Below, in pieces: positions 39,419-50,776 of a stretch of DNA of 64,000 bases. Made by a program: the position numbers and the translations under genes. The DNA is from Bin5 sp965261695 (GTDB lineage: Bacteria > Chloroflexota > Anaerolineae > Caldilineales > Caldilineaceae), in assembly GCA_965261695.1 (NCBI GenBank), contig OZ253474.1, forward strand, positions 2,108,001 through 2,172,000, in the 5' to 3' direction. Position 1 is the first letter of the stretch; each line of letters opens with the position of its first letter. Under the pieces are notes generated by a model. The model was not told the DNA's origin. It searched no databases and worked only from the letters and a program-made list of their open reading frames with translations.

Positions 39419-42400
39419 CTACTCCCAGCGGATGCGACGCACAATTTCGCTTATCAGCGGCACCGATTGAGACGATCCAGCGCTTGCATAGATGAAGGTA
39501 AACCTGAGTAACGTTCCCCTATCCGGGGACAATTGCCAGACCTGCCAGTAAATGTCCTCCGATCCAAGCCCCTCTCGGTTATCCCGGTAACGTATCGATA
39601 CCGTCTCCGATCCGTCGTAACGCAAATTGGTGACCACCTCGGCGCTGTCCACGTCTAACCCGGCCTCCCTCATCGACTCCGTTACGATCGACATCAGTCG
39701 CCGCAGATCCAATCCTTCCGCTGGGAAGGCAGAAGCAAACATTTGGTTGGCATAATCCGACAAGACTTTGAAACCAAATCCGACGAGTGTTTCCCTTTCA
39801 TCACTGTCAATATCTGCGACAAAGTCGCTCAACATCTCTTCCGCATCTTCCCGGCCGAGCAGATCGATCAGGCTCCTCCGGTCAGCATCGGAAGGATGAG
39901 CGGGATTGTAGAAGAACCACCCCGGTGGATAGAATATCCATAAGCGGCGGTTACTGTCATAATACGCATCCCAGTCAAACGACTCGATGATCGGAACATC
40001 TTCCAGCGGGCCGTCCGCGGTCACCAGATTGCTGAAGATCCAGCCGGACTCATCGTTAAAGTTGATCCGCCACCAACTTCCGGAGCGAGTCTGGCCGGTT
40101 ATGAAATACTTGTCTCCAGGGCTGGCCGTGCCGAGCACCGGATAAAACGTGCCTGGGCCGGCGCGCACATTCATATTTCGGTCGATGGTCACGACCGGAT
40201 CTGTCGGCGGCGGAGGCGGAGGCGGAATGTCGGTGGCAACGGGCACGTTCTCGTCGTCAGCCGCGGTCACATGCTCTCCGAAAACCCAGCCCTTTTGTCC
40301 CTCATACGCGATCTGCCACCAGCTATCGTCGCTGTCCTTGCCGACGATGCGGAACTGTTGACCGGCCGCTGCCGTGCCGATGACAGGGTATTCTAGCCCC
40401 GGCCCGCTATGCACATTCAGATTGCGCTGGCTCGTCGCCACCGCGCCCTTTGGCTGCCCCGTCCATTGCACACGCTGCACAATTTCGCTCAGCAGCGGCT
40501 CCAACTCCGCGAACTCGTCACCTCGAACACTGAACACCAAAGCGAGAAGCGTCTCACCATCCGGGGACAGCAGCCAGACCTGCCACACCTCGCTCGCGGT
40601 AACATCCTCGCGATAGCGGATCGATACAGCCTCGTCGCTCAACGCCCTCAAACCACGCATCAGTTCGACCCTGCCGGCCTCGACGCCGAGGCGCCTCTGC
40701 AACAAGTCAGCCGCCATCTGCGAATACCTGTCCGGGGTCAGGCCATCGGCCGCGAAAGAATAAACGAGCATGAAATTGCCCGGCACTTCATCTGCGCCAG
40801 GCAGGACCGTCTGGAGGCCAAGCCCGATCAGCGCGTCCTCACGCCCCACACTCATCGCCGACACCATGTCGGCCGTTTCCGCGACGGCGAGCTGCTCGCC
40901 GCCCCCTCTTTCGCCGCCGACAAGAGCGTCAGGTCGGCCTGGGAAGGCTGCGCGGGATCGAAGAAATGCCATCCCGGCGGATACGACAACGCCAGACCGC
41001 CCGCATCATCTTCGTATGTCTGCCAGCCGGAAACATCGACCTTTGTCCTCTCAGCCGTATCTTCGGACTGTGTTACAAACGGGGCGTAGACCCAAGCCAA
41101 CTGTCCTTCGTATACGATCTGCCACCAGTCTCCGGCTGCATTCATTGTGATCGCGGCGAACTGCTGCCCCGCAGTGCCCGAGCCGACGATGGCATAGTTG
41201 GTCCCTGGGCCTCCCCGTATGTTCATCGTGCGGCTGATCGAAATCGTCGGCCCGACGGGTGGCTCGTAAGCGGGCTGATTCACCCACTCGACCTGCCGCA
41301 CGATCCCACGCAGCAGAGGCTCTAGCCGCGCGAAATCCTCGCCCCATACATCAAACGTGACGACCAGAAAAGTCTCTCCGTCCGGAGAGCGCAGCACGAC
41401 CTTCCAACCGGCGACCTCCCCGCCCGGCGCCGTAACAGCTGTGTCATCGAAAACGAGAACACCGCCGCTGCGGTATCGGATCGATGCAACTTGCTCTCTC
41501 CAGGGCCGCAGACCTGAGCCAACTTCAACCCGCTCCACTGTGGCGCTTCCCGACTCTTCCAAGCGGTCGTTCAGCAACTGCGCAAACTCCTCCAAGCTGC
41601 GGCCCTCAGCCGGCACTGCGAGAACATCAAACCCATTCACGTACCCCCGCGCAGCCTCCGCGTCGAACCGGAAACCCATGCCGACAAATCTCTCCTCCTC
41701 TCCCGCCGCCGTCAGAGAGTCGATATACGTCGTCTGTGCCTTGACCACTGCTTCGGCGATGCTCTGGTCGCCCATCTGAGACATGAGCGAGGGCAGCTCC
41801 TCCTTTGCGGACGCAAAGTGCCAGTCAGGAGGATAAAACACCTTCAGGCCGTGCGCCCCGTCCTCATACGCGATCCAGCCATGATACGCTCCCCCGGAAA
41901 CCGCCGGCGTGTCTCCAATCGGAATAACCAGCGGGTTGTGGACCGAAACCACCGGAACCGAGCGCGTCGCCAACAATCCGGAAACAACCTCCACCTCCTT
42001 AGCATTGGTGGCGGTCATCAATTCGGCGGCGACCCACCCCATCTGGCCCTCATACTCAATCTGCCACCAGTCGCCCGCAGCATCCTTACCGGTGATAATG
42101 TACTGTTCGCCGGGCACTGCCGCGCCTGAAATCGGGTAGTTGGCGCCCGGACCTTGCCGCACCTCCACAAGGCTCTTTATCCACAGCTTCGGAGCCAGGG
42201 GTGTCGGCGCTCGCCTCGTCCGGTCAGAGTCCACAGTAATCACGTACCCACCCGGCGCCCTCCAACTCGTTGATTCCACGATCAGAGTGTATTGCCCCGT
42301 ATGGGACGCTTTGTATTCAATCGCCGCATTCTGCCTGAACAGACCGCCGCCGCTGTCGTCATCCGTGACCTGCTGATCTTCCGTCGCCCCCGCATAACTG

Positions 42401-44247
42401 ACCGTAAGCATCGGGTCAGCCAGGATTGACCGCACCACAATCGTGGCCTTCTCGTCTTTCTCCAGTTGCAGCACATAGGTATCGATATCGCCTGGGAAAT
42501 CGATATTTCCATGCAACGACTCTCCCGTTTCTATCGGTCGGTCACGGTCCGGGTCGACAAACCGCCTGAGCGGGTGGTTCGCGGTCAGTGTGGCCTCTCC
42601 CGAAACCTTTTCAGGGACGATCAGGAAATGTGGACCATCGACTTCCGTCACAAATGAGCCTCTGCCAGCGCCTCTGGGTTCTTCGCCGAACGAGTCATAG
42701 ACCAGGACGCCCGTGTCACTCTCGCCGCCTAGTTCGAATTCGATCTCTGTATCGGCCGGCTCATTGACGATGTAGGCATCCAAATAGCTTTGCGATGTCA
42801 GATCGTGATGGCGCTTTCCCCCTCCTCGTAGCGGCAGCCGCCGGTCGCCAAGGCCGGAGGGGTCCTCGCCGGCGATGAGTTGCCGGATGCGCGGCAAGAG
42901 GTCGGCTGCCGAAGCCACGAGCCCGAAACTCCCCTCGGTGATGCTGAAGCCACTGATGCCGATCACATCTCCCGTCTCCGAGACCAACGCGCCTCCGCTC
43001 TGACCGCCTACTGTGGTGGCATCGGTCTGGAAATACGTGACGCCTACGGCCTCCCACTCCCGCAGGCGCGACAGAATGCCCCGCACAATCGCTGGCTGCG
43101 GGTCCAATTCACCCCCGCCAGGATAGCCAATCAGGTACATGTCCGAGCCAATCGCAACATCTTCGCCGTCAAGGAGTTCTACGTGGCCCACAGGTGCATC
43201 AATCGGGCCAAGTACGGCCAGATCTGTCAATAGATCCCAGCCTATCACCTCTACCCGCCTGAATTCTTCTCCATCGGGGAAAACAATGGTCGCCTCGTTA
43301 TATGGCCAGACCACATGGGCGTTCGTCACCACGTATCCCCCCTCGAACAACACGCCGCTGCCCGAGCTGATATCTGTATCTACGAAAGTAATCGACGGTG
43401 AAATATTTCTGAAGATCTGCGCCGTGGACAGTATCTGCGGGACCGCCGTGGCTGTCGGAGTGGGCGCCGTGCAGAACGGTAGCCCCAAGCCGTCGAAATC
43501 ATTTTCCTCGACATCCTGCAACGACTCGGGCACGCATCCGCCCAACCTGTTTCCTGAAAAATTCAACAGGGCCAGGTTGACAAGGCCCCCCAACTCCGAC
43601 GGGATCTCACCGTCCAGATCGTTTTCCGAGAAGTTCAACTGTTTCAGGTTGGTGTTGCCCAGCGCCGAAGGGATTGCCCCGCTCATCCGATTCCTCGACA
43701 GGTCCAATACTGTAAGATCGGTGAACCCGCCCAGGGCCGAAGGGATTGGCCCGCTCAACTGATTCCTCGACAGGTCCAGAACGAACAGCTTGGTGAGGCT
43801 GCCTAGCGTTGGCGGAAGCGGACCACTCAACTCGTTGCCCGCCAGGTCCAGCCATACCAGGGTACTGAGGTTGCCCAGTTCTGACGGGATCGAGCCGTTC
43901 AGTTCGTTGCCTGAAAGGTTCAAAGAATTCAGTTTGCTGAGGCTGCCCAACTCCGCCGCAAGCGAGCCGCGCAGCCCGTTCTCTCTGAGATCCAGCGAAA
44001 TGACGCGTCCACTTGTGTCCGCAACCACACCGTGCCAGGCGCCGATCGGCGCGTCGGTCAGCCAGTTGTGGTTGTTCAGCCAATCGTTGCCGTTCGCAGC
44101 CTGGTAGAGCGCGACCAACGCCTCCCTATCTGTCGTGTCGGCCGCAATAAGAGGCCCAGGTGATGCAAACACGCGCGGCCCCCACTGGCCAACAATCAGG
44201 GCGCCTACAATAACGATGGCAGTCAGAGTTCTTAGAACTGAGTTCAT
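39419..44247 (-). pseudogene. Large LRR/trypsin/PPC/SH3b mosaic exoprotein, interrupted by one frameshift
   Basis: With one repaired base it encodes about 1,609 aa. In order: a signal peptide (IVIVGALIVGQWGP), seven or so plant-type leucine-rich repeats (LDLAGNELSGPLPPTLGSL), a trypsin-like protease (VTNAHVVWP, GWDLLTDLAVLG, GGQSGGALVS), a PPC-like beta domain, then SH3b, a beta module, SH3b, the same module, two SH3b, and a third module. The module opens with FYPPGWFF-type motifs and ends in VRRIRWE-type motifs. The frame breaks at a run of five G (40902-40906 as C); six would join LLSAAKEGG to GEQLAVAETADMV. ATG 44247 follows GAGGG. One lost base in a homopolymer may be sequencing error or slippage. 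The encoded protein would be secreted, with SH3b domains for wall binding. Confidence 0.78.
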
Positions 44248-44303
44248 GATTTCCCTCTTGCTGGCTAGATGGTGTCGTGTTTGCAGTACCTGCACACACC
44301 CCT

Positions 44304-44953
44304 TTATGAAATGTCTTCGTAGTCTGAATTCTTGGTTTTCTGACGCTCGCCCATCAAAAACCGCTCGCCAAGATCCTCCTGCCCATTCTCAGTCTCCCCC
44401 GCTGTGGGCACAGATTGCCCGAAGACCCACCCGGGCTGGCCGGAAGTGTCGATCTGCCGCCGGCCTCCCACCGCGTGCCTGTCCTCTATACTGTCCGTGG
44501 CAGTGCCTTTCGAAGATGACGCGAGGCAAAACGACGACCCAAGTTCATCCAGGCCATTTTCCTCAACATTTCGCCACACTTCTAGTACGCATCCGCTCAA
44601 CCGCGGTTGCCCCAAAAGTACAGCAGTTCCAGGTTGGTCGGGTTGGTCAGATTGCCCAGCTCAGACGGGATCGTTCCGCTCAACTCGTTCAGCGGGAGAT
44701 CCAGTTCAATCACACACCCACTTTCGCCCCTGGCAACACCGTGCCAGCCGTCGAGCGGTTCGTCGCTCAGCCATTTGTCGATTTTGCGCCAGTCATCGCC
44801 GTCGGTAGCCTGGCAAAGTGCCACCAATGCATCTCTGTCGGTGGCGCAGACCGTAGCGACAGGTGACGATGCAAACACTCAAGGCCCATCCTGACCAACA
44901 ACCAGGACACATACAACGACGATGGCTGTAAAAATTCTAATAGCAGGGAGCAT
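44304..44953 (-). pseudogene. Degenerate paralogue of the LRR exoprotein
   Basis: It starts with ATG 44953 after GAGGGACAAA and reads MLPAIRIFTAIVVVCVLVVG, then GQDGP, an in-frame TGA (44879-44881) and VFASSPV. The intact paralogue has GPRVFAS with Arg (CGC) at this point. LRR-type sequence follows (DRDALVALCQATDGDDW, LNELSGTIPSELGNLT), a frameshift near 44605, LSGCVLEVWRNVEENGLDEL matching the paralogue's LRR cap, and then a jump to GQPGWVFGQSVPTAGETENG, an SH3b end. The protease and most repeats are deleted. The upstream bases resemble those of the 39-44 kb gene, so the duplication included the leader. Confidence 0.8.
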
Positions 44954-45061
44954 TTTGTCCCTCTCGTTGGCCGGAATGTGTATCGCGTCCAGTACTGTTT
45001 AAACGCGTCAAAGAATTATCCACAGAATCACATTCCTGGCTCTCCGTTTTCTGACATTTGC

Positions 45062-46828
45062 TCACCAAGAACCTAACACGCCATTTTCCGTCTCCCCGAC
45101 TGTGGTCACGAATTGCCCGAAGACCCAGCCGGGTTGGCCGTGATTGTCGATCTGCCACCAACTGCCCACCGCGTTCCGGCCGATGATCGGATACCGGTAC
45201 CCGGGTACGGTCGTGTCTATGACAGAAAACCGGGCGCTTGGACCGCTGTACACGTTCATACGGCGGCTGAACGTCAGCGCCGCTTCCGTGGCCGGCAGCA
45301 GCGGTGGGAGTGGAAATCTCGCCACCACCTGAACGCTTCCCGCATTGACAAGCGTCACCAGCTCGCCAAAGACCCACCCGGGCCGACCGTCATCGTCAAT
45401 CCGCCACCAATCTCCCGCCGAATTCTTACCGGTGATCGGATACTGCTGGCCAGGCACGGCCGTACCGATGATGGGATAGCCGATGTCCGGGCCGCCGCGC
45501 ACGTTCATCCGCCAGATGATCGTCATCACCGCCTCTGTGACCTTTAGCAGCGGAGGGCGCGGGAACTTGACGACCGCCACCTGCACGCCCCCCGCATCAA
45601 CCGCTGCCACCAACTCGCTGAAGATCCACCCGGGCCGACCGTAATCGTCGATCTGCCACCAGTCTCCCAAGGCGCTCTTGCCGGTGATCAGATATTGCTG
45701 GCCGGGTATGGCCACGCCGATGACCGGATTGCTGGCGCCCGGGCCGCTGCGCACGTTCACCCGCCTTTCGATCATCGCCACAGGCACTGGAACCGGCGCC
45801 TCTGGTACATCGGCGGCCACCAGATTATCCGAAATCCAACCGGGCTGACCGCCATAGCTGATCCGCCACCAGTTCCCCGTAGAATCCCGCTCGATGATCG
45901 AGAACTGTCTCCCTGCAACAACCTTGCCGATTACGGGGCTGAATGGGGCCGGCTGCGCATGAACCTGCATCGTCCGATTGGTAATCGTCACCGGGCCGGC
46001 TGTCGGTTCCGGCACACCGTCATCGTTGGCCCACTGCACCCGCCGCACCATCTCTGTCAGCAGAGGCTCCAACTCTTCAAACTGCTCTCCCAGCACCGTG
46101 AAGGTCAGGACAAGCTCGAACTCGGCATCCGGCGAGAGCAGAATCACCTGCCAGCCGGCCGTCCTCGAGCCTGTCAGAACCGACCGCGGAGCGGCCTGTG
46201 CAGGGACACCGCCCCGGAAACGAATCGAAACCGCCTCCTCCCTGTGAGGCCGCAATCTGGTGACCAACTCGAAACTGTCCACATCGATCCCGACCCGCCG
46301 GTCCAACTGCGCGGCGGCGTCTTGCCCGAACTGGTACAGCGTCAGGCCCTTCGAGGGGAAAATCTCAACAACGACGTTGTTGACATGCAACAGATCAGAG
46401 TCATCCTGTGGGGACGCAAAGCCACAGCCGATGAACGAGTCCGTCGGCCCAATGGATTGCAACTGCATCAGCAAGGTCGATACCGCCGCCCTGGCCGGCG
46501 CAGTCATCTCCTCCGGCAGGGTCAATTCCTGCGCGGCATCGAAAAAAAACCATCGCGGTGGATAGAAGATGGTCAACCCATGCGCCGCATCGTCGAACCC
46601 CTGCCAGTCAGTCGAGATCCGGGCCGCCGTCAATTCCGAGAGCGGAGCGCCCTCCGGGTCTGTTTCATCTGGCGCGGGTGTCGCCGTGGCGGAAGGTATT
46701 TGAGAAGGCTGGTTGAATGTGCCCCGACTTGAAAGGGGCGCGTGGACGTGCGAGAAATGAGAGGCTCGCCCGCCAGACCAGCCAAGACAGAAGACGCATA
46801 ATGGCAACAGGTAGAAGATTCCCCGCAT
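45062..46828 (-). CDS. Secreted protein with one beta module and four SH3b domains
   Basis: About 588 aa. The signal peptide is MRGIFYLLPLCVFCLGWSGG, chosen over an upstream in-frame ATG (46888) that would precede it with a hydrophilic stretch. A Pro/Thr linker follows, then a ~190-aa module (IFYPPRWFFFDAAQE to MVRRVQWAND). Four SH3b domains come next, each with the pattern NVRSGPG..NPVIG..IPGQQY.ITG and WWQIDDYGRPGWIF. The module also occurs in both neighbouring genes. It may relate to PsbP/Mog1-like folds, but I am not certain. SH3b domains usually bind cell-wall peptides. The SH3b units are very alike, which suggests recent internal duplication. Confidence 0.8.
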   Translation of the reverse strand: MRGIFYLLPLCVFCLGWSGGRASHFSHVHAPLSSRGTFNQPSQIPSATATPAPDETDPEGAPLSELTAARISTDWQGFDDAAHGLTIFYPPRWFFFDAAQELTLPEEMTAPARAAVSTLLMQLQSIGPTDSFIGCGFASPQDDSDLLHVNNVVVEIFPSKGLTLYQFGQDAAAQLDRRVGIDVDSFELVTRLRPHREEAVSIRFRGGVPAQAAPRSVLTGSRTAGWQVILLSPDAEFELVLTFTVLGEQFEELEPLLTEMVRRVQWANDDGVPEPTAGPVTITNRTMQVHAQPAPFSPVIGKVVAGRQFSIIERDSTGNWWRISYGGQPGWISDNLVAADVPEAPVPVPVAMIERRVNVRSGPGASNPVIGVAIPGQQYLITGKSALGDWWQIDDYGRPGWIFSELVAAVDAGGVQVAVVKFPRPPLLKVTEAVMTIIWRMNVRGGPDIGYPIIGTAVPGQQYPITGKNSAGDWWRIDDDGRPGWVFGELVTLVNAGSVQVVARFPLPPLLPATEAALTFSRRMNVYSGPSARFSVIDTTVPGYRYPIIGRNAVGSWWQIDNHGQPGWVFGQFVTTVGETENGVLGSW

Positions 46829-46888
46829 TTGCGCTTCCCAACCCCAGTAGTTCGTGGACACAGCAATCCACTTGCCGCCATTCACCAT

Positions 46889-47665
46889 TCACTCGGACCA
46901 CTGCACCCGCTGCACGATCTCGCCCAGCAGCGGCTCCAACTCAGCGAAATCCTCGCTGACGATACTGAAAGTGAGAATTAGCATCGTCTCCCGGTCCGGC
47001 GACAGCACCCCGACCTGCCAACCGACGATCTCCAGATCCGGCTGATCATAGAGCGCGCCAGCCGCGCGATAGCGGACTGATGTCACCTCCGCGCCATCGG
47101 GCCGCAGACCGGCGACCACCTCGGCGCTCTCCACCTCGAATCCTTCGATGACATCCAACTGGGCGGCGACAAGCTTCACCATCAGGGGCAGGGACAGCCT
47201 CTCGTAGGGAACAGCGACAGCGTTGATATTGTTGAGGAACACCAGGTCGCGGGAACTGTCGGCGCCATATTGGAATCCTGCACCGACGAACAAATCCCCC
47301 TGCTGCATCACGCTGGAAGCATACTCCAGCAACTCCTTGATCTCATCGCTATTGGCCAGTTCGCCTGCTTCCGAGAAAAGGTCTGTCAGTTTCTGCGTTG
47401 TGGGATCGACGAAGATCCATCCCGGCGGAACCCATATCGACAGCCCGCGCCCGGCGTCGACATACTCCTGCCATTCATCGGAGACTGCAGGCGCGGCCGT
47501 GGGCGTTTGTTCGGGTGTAGGTGTGGCCGTCGATTCCGGTGTGGGCGTGGTGGTAGGCGCCGGCGTGGCGGTAGCCAGCGACTCGGGTTGGATCGGCACG
47601 CAACCGGCCAGCAAGAACACCTTGCAGACAGATACGAGCAGGAACAAGCGACAGATCGCCCACAT
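46889..47665 (-). CDS. Lipoprotein with a single beta module
   Basis: A 258-aa lipoprotein: signal MWAICRLFLLVSVCKVFLLA with lipobox LLAGC, a long Thr/Pro/Ala linker (TATPAPTTTPTPESTATPTP) and one copy of the ~190-aa module (IWVPPGWIFVDPTTQ to EIVQRVQWSE). It lacks SH3b domains and so is the simplest member of this family. ATG 47665 follows AGGGTGAG; a GTG at 47674 is an alternative. It ends directly before the frame of the SH3b protein gene, so both may be cotranscribed. Function unknown. Confidence 0.8.
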   Translation of the reverse strand: MWAICRLFLLVSVCKVFLLAGCVPIQPESLATATPAPTTTPTPESTATPTPEQTPTAAPAVSDEWQEYVDAGRGLSIWVPPGWIFVDPTTQKLTDLFSEAGELANSDEIKELLEYASSVMQQGDLFVGAGFQYGADSSRDLVFLNNINAVAVPYERLSLPLMVKLVAAQLDVIEGFEVESAEVVAGLRPDGAEVTSVRYRAAGALYDQPDLEIVGWQVGVLSPDRETMLILTFSIVSEDFAELEPLLGEIVQRVQWSE

Positions 47666-47736
47666 ACGTCTCACCCTGTTTGACTTCAGTAACCGATTTT
47701 TCTTGTTCAGGTCTGCCGCAACCGGTCAACTGAAAA

Positions 47737-50697
47737 CTAAAAACTGGAAACCGAAAACTTCTCAAGAAAGCCCTGCAAGAACTGACCCGTGTAGCTCTTC
47801 TCCACCGCCGCCACCTGCTCCGGCGTGCCTTCCGCCACCACATAGCCGCCCTTGCCGCCACCTTCCGGCCCCAAGTCGATCACCCAATCACAGTTCTTGA
47901 TCACATCCAGATTGTGCTCGATCACCAGCACAGTGTTGCCCCGGTCCGCCAGTTGGTGCAGAACGCCCAGCAGCTTGCGCACATCCTCGAAATGGAGACC
48001 GGTGGTCGGCTCATCCAATATGTAGAAGGTGTTGCCCGTGTCCCGCCGGCTCAGCTCCTTGCTCAGCTTGATCCGCTGCGCCTCCCCACCCGAAAGCGTC
48101 GTCGCCGGCTGCCCCAGGCGGATGTAACCCAGCCCGACCGCCATCAGCGTCTCCAACCGGTTGCGGATACGGGGGATGTTCTGGAAGAAATCCAGCGCCT
48201 CTTCGACGGTCATGTTCAACACATCGGCAATCGACTTGCCCCGAAAGCGGATATCCAGCGTCTCCCGGTTATAACGGTCGCCGTGACACTCCTCGCACGA
48301 CACATACACGTCCGGCAGGAACTGCATCTCGATCTTGATGATGCCGTCCCCCTGGCAGGCTTCGCAGCGGCCGCCCTTGACGTTAAAACTGAAGCGCCCT
48401 GGCTTATACCCGCGCGCCTTTGCCTCCGGGATGCTGGCGAACAACTCCCGCATCGGCGTGAACAGACCCACGTAGGTGGCCGGGTTGCTGCGCGGCGTCC
48501 GCCCAATCGGGCTTTGGTCGATCTCGATCACCTTGTCCACATGCTCGATGCCGTCAACCCTGTCGCATTTGCCGGGGCGGGCCTTCGCCCGGTAGAAACT
48601 CTGCGCCAACCGCTTGTACAACACCTCCACCACCAGGCTGGATTTGCCGCTGCCGCTCACACCCGTCACCGCGATCAACCGGCCCAGCGGGAAACGCACG
48701 TCCACCTTCTTCAGGTTATTCTCGGTCGCACCCCGCACGTGCAGATACTCCCCGTTGCCCTCCCGCCGCTCCGCGGGCGCCTCGATGCGCTTCTCGCCGC
48801 GAATGTACTGGGCGGTCAGACTATGCGGATGGCCGACGAATGCCTCCTGCGTGGCCGAGACGACGACCTCCCCGCCGTGTTCACCCGCGCCAGGACCCAT
48901 ATCCACCACCCAGTCGGCCGCGCGGATCGTCTCCTCGTCATGTTCCACCACCAACACCGTATTCCCCAGATCGCGCATCCCCTGCAACGTGTTGATCAGC
49001 CGCACGTTGTCCCGCTGGTGCAGGCCGATGCTCGGCTCATCCAGGATATAAAGCACGCCCATCAACTGGCTGCCGATCTGCGTCGCCAGCCGAATGCGCT
49101 GGGACTCGCCCCCGGAAAGCGTCACCGCCGTGCGGTTGAGCGTCAGATAGTTCAGCCCCACATTCACCATGAAGCCCAGCCGCGCCTCGATCTCCTTCAG
49201 GACCTGGCCGCCGATCGCAAGCTGCCTCGCCGAGAAGACCGGCTCCGCGCCGTTGCGCCCCGCGGCCGCCCGCACCCACGCCAACGAATCGCTGACCGAT
49301 ATTGCCGTAATGTCATAGATGCTCTTGCCCGCAATCGTAACCGCCAGCGCCATCGGACGCAGCCGCCGCCCCTCGCACTCCGGGCAGGGGCTGATGCCCA
49401 TGTATTCCTCCAACTTGCTCCGAATCCATTCGCTGTCGGTCTCCCTGAAGCGCCGCTGCAAGTTGGAGAGCACGCCCTCGTATTTGGTCTCGTAGGTGCG
49501 CTCATAGCCGCGGGCGTTGCGATACTGGACCAAAACCTTCTCCCGCCCCGGCGGGCCGTGCAGGATGATGTCGCGCTGCTTGCTGCTCAACTTCTTCACC
49601 GGCGTTCTGACGGGAATCGAAAACTGGAGGCAGACCGAGCGCAACAGCTGCTTGTAGTAGCCCTCGTCGCCGTTGTTGCCGTGCGCGCCCTGCCACGGCC
49701 GCACCGCCCCTTCGCTGATACTGAATTCGCCGTCCAGGATCAAGTCGGCATCGAACTCCTTGAGCACGCCCAGACCGTCGCAGGAGGGACAGGCGCCGTG
49801 CGGGCTGTTGAAGCTGAAGGTGCGCGGCTCGAGCTCCGAAAAGCTGAGACCGCAGCGCATACAGGCGAAATGCTCGCTGAAAACGCGGTCCGTCGTGACC
49901 GTGCGCAGGCTGCCGTTGCCGTCGACCGGAACCCGCTGCACTTCCGAGACGATCGCCGCGCCCTCGCCCAACTTGAGCGCCGTCTCCACCGAGTCGGTCA
50001 ACCGTGTGCGGTCCGTGCCGGGTAGAATGCGGTCGGGGTTATCCGGGTCAGGCCGCTCTCCTCGCACGATGATGCGGTCGATCACTGCTTCGATCGTGTG
50101 CATCTTGTAACGATCCAGTTCCGGCGCCTCGCCGACTTCGAACAGTGCCCCGTTCACCCGCACCCGCACATAGCCCTGCGCTTGCAGATCCTCGAAGACG
50201 CCCTTATGCTCCCCTTTGCGATCCTTGATGATCGGCGCCAGGATCAGCAGCCGCGCGCCTTCCTCCATCTCCAATATCGAGTTGACGATCTGTTGCGGCG
50301 TCTGCTGGCTGATCGGGTCGCCGCAATCCGGGCAATGGGGTTGGCCCACGCGGGCGAAGAGCAGACGCAGATAGTCGTAAACTTCGGTGACGGTGCCGAC
50401 GGTCGAGCGGGGATTGCGCCCGGTCCCCTTCTGGTCGATCGAGATCGCCGGGCTTAACCCTTCGATCTGGTCCACGTCCGGTTTTTCCATCAACCCCAAA
50501 AACTGTCGTGCATACGAGGAAAGGGACTCGACGTAGCGGCGCTGCCCTTCGGCGTAGATCGTATCGAAGGCCAGGCTGCTCTTGCCACTGCCGCTCAACC
50601 CGGTGATCACCACCATTTTGTCGCGTGGGATCTCCAAATCCACGCTGCGCAGATTGTGCTCGCGCGCGCCCCGTATGATCAGCTTGTCCAACGCCAT
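47737..50697 (-). CDS. uvrA: Excinuclease ABC subunit UvrA
   Basis: A 986-aa damage-recognition ATPase of nucleotide excision repair. Two ABC domains are intact: Walker A GLSGSGKSS and GVSGSGKSS, signatures LSGGESQR and LSGGEAQR, and Walker B segments LYILDEPSIGLH and FYILDEPTTGLH. Zinc sites are CMRC...CPSC and CEAC...CEEC. ATG 50697 has GGAGG just upstream, so the longer in-frame start at 50718 is less likely. A LexA box at 50777-50788 suggests SOS control like recA. No uvrB or uvrC lies nearby. Confidence 0.97.
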   Translation of the reverse strand: MALDKLIIRGAREHNLRSVDLEIPRDKMVVITGLSGSGKSSLAFDTIYAEGQRRYVESLSSYARQFLGLMEKPDVDQIEGLSPAISIDQKGTGRNPRSTVGTVTEVYDYLRLLFARVGQPHCPDCGDPISQQTPQQIVNSILEMEEGARLLILAPIIKDRKGEHKGVFEDLQAQGYVRVRVNGALFEVGEAPELDRYKMHTIEAVIDRIIVRGERPDPDNPDRILPGTDRTRLTDSVETALKLGEGAAIVSEVQRVPVDGNGSLRTVTTDRVFSEHFACMRCGLSFSELEPRTFSFNSPHGACPSCDGLGVLKEFDADLILDGEFSISEGAVRPWQGAHGNNGDEGYYKQLLRSVCLQFSIPVRTPVKKLSSKQRDIILHGPPGREKVLVQYRNARGYERTYETKYEGVLSNLQRRFRETDSEWIRSKLEEYMGISPCPECEGRRLRPMALAVTIAGKSIYDITAISVSDSLAWVRAAAGRNGAEPVFSARQLAIGGQVLKEIEARLGFMVNVGLNYLTLNRTAVTLSGGESQRIRLATQIGSQLMGVLYILDEPSIGLHQRDNVRLINTLQGMRDLGNTVLVVEHDEETIRAADWVVDMGPGAGEHGGEVVVSATQEAFVGHPHSLTAQYIRGEKRIEAPAERREGNGEYLHVRGATENNLKKVDVRFPLGRLIAVTGVSGSGKSSLVVEVLYKRLAQSFYRAKARPGKCDRVDGIEHVDKVIEIDQSPIGRTPRSNPATYVGLFTPMRELFASIPEAKARGYKPGRFSFNVKGGRCEACQGDGIIKIEMQFLPDVYVSCEECHGDRYNRETLDIRFRGKSIADVLNMTVEEALDFFQNIPRIRNRLETLMAVGLGYIRLGQPATTLSGGEAQRIKLSKELSRRDTGNTFYILDEPTTGLHFEDVRKLLGVLHQLADRGNTVLVIEHNLDVIKNCDWVIDLGPEGGGKGGYVVAEGTPEQVAAVEKSYTGQFLQGFLEKFSVSSF

Positions 50698-50776
50698 GCC
50701 GCCTCCATTCGCTTTCACCAGTCAGTTCTTGGCCGCCAAACGCCCGGTCGCGGCGCACACGATCCGTCGATGGTAT

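Noticed and set aside
47914..50025. Open frame of 703 codons on the plus strand
   Set aside because: It lies antisense to uvrA, has no recognisable domain and reflects GC-rich codon bias.
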